Part shown: in pieces, positions 21,201 to 64,000 of the stretch
How positions within the stretch are numbered: position 1 is the first letter of the stretch
Layout: every line of letters begins with the position of its first letter
NCBI RefSeq assembly: GCF_037975245.1
Contig: NC_092583.1
Coordinates: 9,772,764 to 9,836,763 of the forward strand
DNA from: Apostichopus japonicus
Lineage: Eukaryota; Echinodermata; Holothuroidea; Aspidochirotida; Stichopodidae
Reading direction: 5' to 3'
Length of the DNA stretch: 64,000 bases
Notes under the pieces: generated by a model
Databases searched by the model: none
Told to the model about the DNA's origin: nothing
What the model saw: only the letters and a program-made list of their open reading frames with translations
Made by a program: the position numbers and the translations under genes

Positions 21201-23396
21201 TCACCAAACGATGAATGAAGGATCAAAAATGCTAAATATCAAATCAAGTAAAATCAATCGTTGAAGATATGAAACACCATGATTGGTCAATGGATACCAT
21301 TAATAAACACAAGGCAGATGAAACTTATATGTTGTGCTGGCAGTGTTACCTCTCCTATATGTGTACATTTATTTTTATTATTATCATTTATTATCATTAT
21401 TATTTCAAATGTTCAATTCAAAATAAATTTCTTACAAACCTCCCCAGAGGGGCGGATAAAATTGACAGGTCGTGTTATTTCAATTCGACGACCCCTGACA
21501 AACAACTTTGCTTATCATTTATCAAAGTTTCATTTTTTTCAAAACTTACTTTCAATCATACCACAATATTTTCGTTTTATTTAAAACGAGCAAACCACAC
21601 TTAAAACGACAAATAGAGGAAACATTCAAGAAACATGAGAAAAATTTAAATATTTCAGGTGCTAAAAAAAAAAAAAAAAAAATGTAATGTAATGAATTAA
21701 TTATAGATAATGAGCTGCACAAAAACACAACAAAAGATGATGCTGCCAGAAATTTCATATTTCAGGATAAAATGGTCAAGCCCGCCACCCCCAGCCAACC
21801 ACTCCTTTCTAGGAATCGTTGACATGGTCAGCTACTCCCCATGGACTAGTGTCCCTACACCCTATAAACTCCTCCCCAACACCCACCCACCCCCCCCCCC
21901 CCCACATCCATTTACCCCTCCATGCAAGTCCTGCAAGACAAGACATCAAACAGGAAAAGTAAGCAGAGAGTTTAATTTATCAAACATCCATTCAGGGTAA
22001 TCCATGATAGATTCATAATCAACTGTTTGGTGTTAACACACAGACAGACAAGACAGACAGATTTACTGTCTCAAAGTATTACGAGGGATCCAGCTAACGA
22101 CAGTTACGACACCCTGTCATATTGAACACGGAAGGGAAATAACAGCAGGCTTCTTCTCTTTCGACATTATGAAATGCCATCTTTTCGTCTTTGTTAACTA
22201 CCCTCGCATATGTCTTTTTTCCCTTCATTTTTCAAAGGGATATACAGAAACCCAAGACCCTCAGAAGGATGCTGGATGTTGATGTAAGTATAAACAACCC
22301 TTTCCCTTTTACCTCTCACGTTGGTGATTAATGTACCTTCCCATACTGCTACTGACGCACTCAAAACCACAAACAACACCGGCAACTATTGGAATTTTTC
22401 GCAAGTTAGTAAGTTACCAAGGAAACTTATGACGGTGGAAAAAAACGACAATGAAATTAACTTCAATTGGTGAAAATCCCCCCTCCCCCCTTTTACTTCT
22501 CACTGACTTGGGACTCCTCACTTGTAATTTATCACTTGAGATGAGGAGTACCCACAATGGGTGTCCCCATACATGTACTTAGCAGGGTCACTCTACACAC
22601 TTACTCTTCAGTTTCCACTGTGTTCTCCATTCCCAACCACCATGTGACTGTCTCTTCCCCACTTTATGATAAATAGGTACACCGGCGAGTATCTCACACA
22701 CACCATCGTGTACTGACGGGTTACCTAGTACCACGGACGGAAGCCTTCCCCTCCTCCTTCCTACCTTCCTTCCGTGCACGCAGCACTCCACGATGTAGAG
22801 ATACTGACAAATGTTCTCACGGTGACATCGGTACTCCGGCAGTCACTCGATTTAACTAACGCCGATGGGTACTCGGTACTCAAGAGACGGATGTTACTAC
22901 ATCCGAATCAATAGAGATATCCATTCTTATTAAATGCATCCATTCTGAACAAGCTGCGACTGAAACATTCACTATCTCTACGAAGCTGCCTCTGTGTCTC
23001 TCTCTGTCCGTCCCTATAATTCACTAAAAACAGCTGAACTTTTGAGTAAAATCCACTTAAATCTCTCACCGAAAAGACAGAAAGGAAAAAAACAAAAAAA
23101 CAAGACCAAAAAAAACCTTCTTCCACAAGCTGCCAACCCCCGTATTTGTTTAAAATATCATATATATCATATTTCTCATTTAATATATATATATTCTTAT
23201 AAAAAGGGAAAAAAATAAGTTGGGTGCAACGATATTTACAAGTTTTTTCGTTAAAAACAGTATAATTACAACCTGCCCCGTACGCATGGCTTCACCTGAT
23301 TGGTTCAATACTTTTATCATCCTCCTCCAGTTCGGATCAAATCTCACGTCAATCACCGACTGATTCACGACTCTCTCCCTCCAGAAAAGGTCACAC
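18216..23396. other. Intergenic between the CCDC103 and RAR 3' ends; no gene seen
   Basis: AT-rich sequence with poly-T/poly-A runs (near 18770, 19220, 20810, 21666), G tracts near 19543 and 20305, a C tract near 21890, and (CAGA)n near 22041-22060. Short frames of up to ~110 codons lack any protein-like pattern. Part of it may be RAR 3' UTR if the first poly(A) site at 23397 is bypassed. Confidence 0.5.
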
Positions 23397-23402
23397 TTTA
23401 TT
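23397..23402 (-). terminator. Candidate RAR polyadenylation signal
   Basis: AATAAA on the minus strand, about 540 nt past the RAR stop codon. Other hexamers lie further on in this AT-rich DNA, so the real 3' end is not decided by the sequence alone. Confidence 0.4.
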
Positions 23403-23941
23403 TTGGCTAGTATCTGGTCCCCCTACATATTATTAGTTCACTTCATCCATCTGTTTCCTCCTCTCTGGTGTCTCACCCTTCCTCTGTTTGCTCTCTCCAT
23501 CCCAACCCCCACCCCACCCCACACCCACCCCACACCCACCCTTCTTTTCTTTCTTTGATCTTTCACTTCCAAATTTACAACCTACAGCCAGAATAAGGTA
23601 GATGTAGGCTTCATGTAATTTGCTCTTTTCCGCTCGTCCCCGAGAGGTTTGAACACCACAGTCCGCGGCAGCGACAAAAAAGAAAAAAAGAAAAGTTCCA
23701 CTAGGATCGGAATGCCTTCAGAAAAATATACCTTTTTTTTTTTATATTTATGAGTCCTGTCTCTCTCTGTTACTAGCTGATGACTCATCATCAGCGTCCT
23801 CTCTGGTCGTCGTGGTGATTCAAACTCTCTCGGATCGCCTCTTTCGTTAAGGTTCATTTGGGAGAAACATTCTTCGAGATGGAGAGACCATGTGCAGCAT
23901 TAGACTCTTCTTCTTCTTCTTCTTCTTCCAAAATCTCTGAG
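23403..23941 (-). other. Putative RAR 3' UTR
   Basis: Follows the RAR stop codon. It holds a (GAA)n run on the minus strand (about 23907-23930) and a CACCC-rich patch on the plus strand near 23500-23545. The 91-codon frame at 23582-23857 has no family resemblance and is read as UTR. Confidence 0.5.
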
Positions 23942-58018
<34,077 letters not shown>

Positions 58019-58250
58019 GTTGGAACTTCAAGACGCCCAATTTTGTCTCGGACGGATAAAACCAGAAGCTTTCGATTGAACTAGTTTTCTCTTTATCCTT
58101 CTCCAAACACAAAGTATAGAAGAAGAAAATCACACAACTGTTGTTTTTTGTCTTTCCAAAGAGTAGCAAAAGGTAGAAAGCTTATTTCACTATAAAAGGG
58201 ATCCAAGTAGAACTGGAACCGTCACCAAAAAACACACAAAAAACACAAAA
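58019..58250 (-). other. Putative RAR 5' UTR
   Basis: Between the start codon and the start site expected about 28 nt past the TATA box. It has an in-frame TGA 12 nt before ATG and a purine-rich middle. A plus-strand TATAAAAGG at 58191-58199 lies inside it, facing away from RAR. Confidence 0.5.
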
Positions 58251-58277
58251 AGAAACAAGGAGGAAGAAGAACCGGGT

Positions 58278-58285
58278 TATTTATA
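58278..58285 (-). promoter_or_regulatory. Candidate RAR TATA box
   Basis: TATAAATA on the minus strand in the context GCTATAAATAACC, 260 nt before the RAR start codon. A half CRE (TGACG, minus strand, 58341-58345) lies about 56 nt upstream. Vertebrate RAR-beta2, which has a similar N-terminal exon, also has a TATA promoter with a nearby CRE-like site. Confidence 0.5.
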
Positions 58286-58399
58286 GCTTCTTTAAATACG
58301 GAGAGCAGATACAGATTCCGACAAATATTTCGACCAGAAACGTCATCTATTGTCTCGACACACTCTGATTCAAGCATCTAAAGCAGGCAGAATAATTCG

Positions 58400-58418
58400 A
58401 AGGTGACTCGGTAACCTT
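58400..58418. promoter_or_regulatory. Inverted pair of nuclear-receptor-like half-sites (IR5)
   Basis: AGGTGA (58401-58406), a CTCGG spacer and TAACCT (58412-58417, inverted AGGTTA), about 115 nt upstream of the TATA box. The half-sites are near AGGTCA, but the geometry is inverted, not the DR5 of a classic retinoic acid response element. Functional status unknown. Confidence 0.25.
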
Positions 58419-58902
58419 GAAAAGCTAATCAACACACGTTACCATGGTCAAACAGATCAGGACTGAATTCAAAAGAGAACCACACTCGATGAAACTCTCC
58501 TATGCAATCATTAAACAACCAGAGCCAATTAGTATCAAAAAAACTAAGGCTTTAGACCTCACGCAAAAGACTGACAAAAATATGGCGGCCTAATTATATA
58601 ACTTCTTCCACAGTTATTATTATATTGTATCATAATAATAATAATAATCTTGTAACAAATGCCAACAATTCCCAGAGTTTGTAGAACACACGCAGCTAAG
58701 ACTCCATATAGTAAACTGTCTGTGCTGCTGTTGCTCTGTACTGGCTGGTTCACCGATGACTGTTTTTGTTGTGTGTGTAGTGCGTGTGTGTGTGTGTGGG
58801 TGGAGAGAGCTGCTCACAGACAGATAGAGAGAGAGAGCTCTTGTATACACAAGAAAGTGTTAATACATCACAAACCTACGCTGATAATGAACTTGTCCTC
58901 GG

Positions 58903-58910
58903 TGACGTCA
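58903..58910. promoter_or_regulatory. Palindromic cAMP response element (CRE)
   Basis: TGACGTCA, a perfect CREB/ATF site, about 620 nt upstream of the RAR TATA box. One 8-mer can occur by chance, so the role is inference. Confidence 0.35.
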
Positions 58911-59756
58911 CACACAGAGCTAACTGATTAGGATACTGTGTGTGTGCATTTCACTGTACATAGACCTACTTACTTCCAAGATTTCCCCCAACAAACATTT
59001 CTGGGAAATTCCCCGCTCACATTGCGGCAAGATTTACATTGTGGTGAGAGAGAGTGAAAGGCAGACTGGTTCTTATATATATCTACATATTTACACATAT
59101 ATGTATGTTTATAGGTGAAACCTTTTGTTTGGTTGGCTTCTCTTAGGTAGAAGAGTTTAATTAGGGCTGAAGTAAAAGCAGTAGAGACTATAAAAGTAGT
59201 TCATATATGGATGTTTGAAAGCAGGCTGCATACAACCATTAAAAAAAAAGTAATAATAAAAAAAAAAAAAGTTAAAACAAAATTGGAGGCTGTTAAAGGG
59301 TAGGTATAGTGAAAAGCTAGAGAGAAGATGGAAAAAAAAAGAAAAAAACATTTTCAATGAAATGTCAGGATATCACCTTATTTTGTTTGGTAATTTTTTT
59401 TGGGGGGGGGGGTGGGAGGAGGGGGTGGTTTCCTTTCTTTGTGGAACTTTTTGCTGTCCATGGATTTAACACTATTAATCAACATGATATGAAACATGTT
59501 TAAGCATGAAAATATCGCAAAGTCATAAGCAGTAGTTAAAGAGCAGGATTTTTGTGATCGATGACAGTAAATGTTGCATTTTCCACACAAACTCTAGTCA
59601 CTATGTCAATTATTATTATTTTTTATTTTTAAGGTTTCCTACATTCCATTGTCAATACATAGCATAATGTTCCTTACAATGCGAAAGTGAGTACAGTTAC
59701 ATGTTTTGCCATCTGTGAAATTGGAAATGCTTTACTGTAAATGGTATAAATATATG

Positions 59757-59780
59757 TAGATAGATAGATAGATAGATATA
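59757..59780 (+). repeat. (GATA)n microsatellite
   Basis: Five to six TAGA/GATA units. Confidence 0.9.
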
Positions 59781-61329
59781 TATTGGGGACATATATAGGA
59801 GAGGAGCGAAGTGTATCTAGGTAAAAATGAGGATTAGTTCAGTTACAGGTTAATGAGCTGCATTGTAATGGAACAACAATGGAACAAGTTTCTTACCCAT
59901 AAAATGGGCCTTATTCTGAAATTTTATGACACAAAACATCATCAAACAATTTATCCAGTAACTCATAGCAAAAAGTTAAGCCAAATTGGGAAAATTGCTA
60001 TAAAGGTATTAAAAATATACAATCATATTTGTAAAAAAAAAAAAGGGACAATTATTTTTTATTTTTTATGTTGACATGAATAGCACAATAAAAAGAAAAA
60101 ATCACAGCCTTCAAAAATTGCACAACAATATTTGAGCACTTAAGTATTCCCTGAGAGATAAACAGATTTATGCTCAGTATGTGACATGCTGTGAGACCCA
60201 TTTAAATGTTTAATGGGAACGCCTCAATAATATTGATAAACACATCCTCCTTTGAGAACTTATTTTTTTTTATAAACGAAAGTTAAAGGGGTGTGTGTGG
60301 CCTAGAAAGTCCTTCGTATCCCCTGGTACTATCTTGAATACTATTTACTGTACCAAGCCTAGATACAAAAGAATTTATGCAGCCAAACTGATAAGATTAT
60401 TATAGAGGTAATGAACATGCTGTTACATTTTTATTAAGAATATGACAGTAAATAAAGGCATATACTTTTAATCTTGATATATTACAGTCCAAGAAAACAT
60501 ATTTAGGTAGTTATTTGTTTCTCTAGCTAATTCTGGTTTTCTAGATATTCCCCTTTAAAAAATAAACTTATACTTGCTGGGATGCTCCGTTAAAAGGCTT
60601 AAATCCACGACGTCATCTGCTCCCTATTGGGAGCAGACATACTAAATGTTAACATTATTGTTAACATTAATCCATTGTTTAATTTATTCTAATTACACAA
60701 TAGAAACAGGTTCGTTTTAAGGTCATATAAACAAAAGAGCACCTTTGTTTAAACATTCAACAACATTTGTCATTGAATTTTTTTTTTGCAACGCATTTTA
60801 AACTTGTCATTTGAGACCATCAAAATGTTGAGGTTTGCCTCACCTCCCCCCTCCCCCTCATTGTGATTTGTGTTCCATACCACCTTAGGAACTGATCTAA
60901 TGGTATGTTTGCTAGACTTACTAATCCAGTCACTTTAATCAATGTATCGTATCAAGGGTCATGTTTGAACTCAGTATAAAAAGTGTTGTAGAAATACAAT
61001 CTGAAACTGATAGCAGTGCTTCTTTTCAATTGTTTACAACATATCAAAATAAATGTCCCTATACATAAATCCACCCAAGTTAGTTAGATTAGAGTTTTCT
61101 AAACATTCATGTGTCACATATAACAGCCAGCTTAATCTTACAGCACAGAATATTTCACATTCACAATACACACATTGATACTTATTTAAAGCAGCTCTGG
61201 TATAACTGGAAATTCACAACACTTTTTCCTTGTAAATGCAGAGTCTTATAAGAGGAATATTCCTAGAAAACTTTGAGTGATTTGTACTTTTGCTAATTAT
61301 TGCTGGTACTGTGATGAGCAAGACGTACC

Positions 61330-62290
61330 ACTTCTGAAGTGAAGTATAGTTGCATTGTATTATAATGTACTGCATTGCATATTGTATTGTACTGTAATGT
61401 ATATTAAATTGTATCATATTGTATATTGTATTGTATATTATATTGTGTATTGTATTATATTGCATTGTACTATATTGTATACTGCATTATATTGTGCATT
61501 GTATTGTCCAATATAACATGATATTGCATTCTATTGCGTTCTAATGCATTGTATATTGTATTGTATTATACTGTCTTTCATTGTTTTGTATTGATGTATT
61601 GTATTGCATTGTACTATATATATTGTATATTGCATTGTATTGTGCATTGTATCATATTATATTGCATTCTATTGCATTTTACTGTATTTTATTGTTTTGT
61701 ATTGTAGTGTAATGTTATGTATTGTATTGCATTGTACTGTGTTATATTGCCTTGTACTGTGCTGTATTGTATATTGCATTGTATTTTGCATTGTATTGTG
61801 CAATATAACATGATATTGCATTCTATTGCATTGTATATTGTATTGTTCATTGTATTGTATTGTATTGTATTTTATTTTATTGTTTTTTATTGTAATGTGT
61901 TGTATTGCATTGTACTATATTATATGTTGCATTGTATTGTGCATTATATCATATTATATTGCATTCCATTGCATTGTATATATTGTACTGTATTTTATTG
62001 TTTTGTATTGTAGTGTAATGTTATGTATTGTATTGCATTGTACTGTACTGTGTTATATTGCCTTGTACTGTGCTGTATTGTATATTGCATTGTATATTGC
62101 ATTGTATTGTATCATATTATAGTGCATTCTATTGCATTGTATATTGTATTGTATTGTTTTGTATTACATTATATTGCACTGTATTATATTGCATTGTACT
62201 GTATTATGTTGTATACTGCATTGTATTGTGTCCTTTACTGTATCATACTGTATATTGCATTGTATATTGTATTGTACTATACTATACTGT
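61330..62290 (+). repeat. TATTG/GCATTGTA simple-repeat field with ~306-bp duplication
   Basis: Endless variants of ATTGTATTGCATTGTACTG. A larger duplication is visible: TTTTGTATTGTAGTGTAATG at about 61695 and again at about 62001 (306 bp apart), with matching flanks of over 200 bp. All three plus-strand frames stay open with Cys/Ile/Val/Leu/Tyr-only peptides, an effect of composition. Confidence 0.95.
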
Positions 62291-64000
62291 ATTGTATTGT
62301 TTATAAGGCATTATATGGTACTGTATTATATTGTATATCGCATTGTATTTAATTTGTGTCCTGTACTGTATTGTATCATACTGTATATTGCATTGTATAT
62401 TGTATTGTATTTTATTGCATTGTACATATATACTGTACTATACTATACTATAGTATACTATACTATACTGTATTGTATTGTTTATAAGGCATTATATGGT
62501 ACTGTATTATATTGTATATCACATTGTATTTAATTTGTGTCCTGTACTGTATTGTATCATACTGTATATTGCATTGTATATTGTATTGTATTTTATTGCA
62601 TTGTACATATATACTGTACTATACTATACTATAGTATACTATACTATACTGTATTGTATTGTTTATAAGGCATTATATGGTACTGTATTATATTGTATAT
62701 CGCATTGTATTTAATTTGTGTCCTGTACTGTATTGTATCATACTGTATATTGCATTGTATATTGTATTGTATTTTATTGCATTGTACATATATACTGTAC
62801 TATACTATACTATAGTATACTATACTATACTGTATTGTATTGTTTATAAGGCATTATATGGTACTGTATTATATTGTATATCGCATTGTATTGAATTTGT
62901 GTCCTGTACTGTATTGTATCATACTGTATATTGCATTGTATATTGTATTGTATTTTATTGCATTGTACATATATACTGTACTATACTATACTATAGTATA
63001 CTATACTATACTATACTGTATTGTTTATAAGGCATTATATGGTACTGTATTATATTGTATATTGCATTGTATTTAATTTGTGTCCTGTACTGTATTGTAT
63101 CATACTGTATATTGCATTGTATATTGTATTGTATTTTATTGCATTGTACATATATACTGTACTATACTATACTATAGTATACTATACTATACTATACTGT
63201 ATTGTTTATAAGGCATTATATGGTACTGTATTATATTGTATATTGCATTGTATTTAATTTGTGTCCTGTACTGTATTGTATCATACTGTATATTGCATTG
63301 TATATTGTATTGTATTTTATTGCATTGTACATATATACTGTACTATACTATACTATAGTATACTATACTATACTGTATTGTATTGTTTATAAGGCATTAT
63401 ATGGTACTGTATTATATTGTATATCGCATTGTATTTAATTTGTGTCCTGTACTGTATTGTATCATACTGTATATTGCATTGTATATTGTATTGTATTTTA
63501 TTGCATTGTACATATATACTGTACTATACTATACTATAGTATACTATACTATACTGTATTGTATTGTTTATAAGGCATTATATGGTACTGTATTATATTG
63601 TATATCGCATTGTATTTAATTTGTGTCCTGTACTGTATTGTATCATACTGTATATTGCATTGTATATTGTATTGTATTTTATTGCATTGTACATATATAC
63701 TGTACAATACTATACTATAGTATACTATACTGTATTGTTTATAAGGCATTATATGGTACTGTATTATATTGTATATTGCATTGTATTTAATTTGTGTCCT
63801 GTACTGTATTGTATCATACTGTATATTGCATTGTATATTGTATTGTATTTTATTGCATTGTACATATATACTGTACTATACTATACTATAGTATACTATA
63901 CTATACTGTATTGTATTGTTTATAAGGCATTATATGGTACTGTATTATATTGTATATTGCATTGTATTTAATTTGTGTCCTGTACTGTATTGTATCATAC
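62291..64000 (+). repeat. Satellite array, 181-bp unit, 9-10 copies, running off the window end
   Basis: The anchor TTATAAGGCATTATATGG starts at 62302, 62482, 62663, 62844, 63025, 63206, 63387, 63568, 63739 and 63920. Spacing is 181 bp, except about 180 bp for the first step and 171 bp for one unit that lost ten bases in the palindrome. Each unit contains TAATTTGTGTCCTGTACTG and a palindrome of TATACTATACTATAGTATAC type. Copies differ by only a few bases, so homogenisation is recent. The array has no end within the window. Confidence 0.97.

Larger units (their letters stand above)
58286..61329. other. RAR upstream region, no other gene seen
   Basis: Contains a perfect palindromic CRE at 58903-58910, (TG)n and (GA)n near 58779-58838, (GATA)n near 59757-59778, a G10 tract at 59402, and a hairpin TCTGCTCCC/GGGAGCAGA at 60616-60637. 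Short frames lack family resemblance. Confidence 0.55.

Noticed and set aside
22588-23857. Minus-strand frames of 67-91 codons downstream of the RAR stop
   Set aside because: Lie in the probable RAR 3' UTR or flank and match nothing I recognise.
61604-63971. Many overlapping plus-strand open frames of 70-135 codons
   Set aside because: They come from repeats poor in stop codons and encode only Cys/Ile/Val/Leu/Tyr strings. The 181-bp period is not a multiple of three, so no frame is conserved.

Overview
This is eukaryotic, intron-rich, AT-rich DNA crowded with minisatellites, microsatellites, poly-G/C tracts, MITEs, SINEs and dead LINEs. Two genes are recognisable: a retinoic acid receptor (RAR) on the minus strand and the 3' part of the dynein-arm factor CCDC103 on the plus strand. 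A complete RAR with the same intron positions as vertebrate RARs, but a divergent ligand-binding domain and extra N-terminal sequence, points to an invertebrate animal. A marine deuterostome (echinoderm or hemichordate type) fits best. That assignment is inference; the sequence does not name the species.

Layout. 1-10.8 kb: non-coding, with a decayed LINE reverse-transcriptase tail (0.2-0.75 kb), a hAT-like MITE inserted in a 131-bp tandem repeat (7.4-8.3 kb), and a 0.9-kb minisatellite of 16-bp units (8.6-9.5 kb). 10.8-12.4 kb: the last two coding exons of CCDC103 (+). 12.4-23.4 kb: intergenic, with a tRNA-derived SINE, a second hAT-like MITE, a (CCCCTCATCAG)-type minisatellite, a LINE remnant with an FADD box, and a ~325-bp tandem array split by a TTAA-flanked MITE that carries two perfect hairpins. 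23.4-58.3 kb: the RAR gene (-), nine coding exons encoding 513 residues, with introns of 0.5-13.7 kb. The introns hold a 27-bp minisatellite open on both strands, LINE and SINE fragments, (TA)n tracts, a ~53-bp-arm inverted repeat, and a 1.04-kb transposon built from repeated GGGGTAAAAAAAA motifs. 58.3-61.3 kb: RAR upstream region with TATA and CRE-like sites. 61.3-64 kb: TATTG-type simple repeats that grade into a 181-bp satellite running off the window end.

How the genes relate. RAR and CCDC103 converge tail to tail, with 11.5 kb between their stop codons. RAR is a ligand-controlled nuclear transcription factor; CCDC103 helps anchor dynein arms in cilia. Nothing in the sequence suggests a shared function. 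Their linkage is interesting because human RARA and CCDC103 both map to 17q21. No RNA gene, CRISPR or prokaryotic feature was seen.
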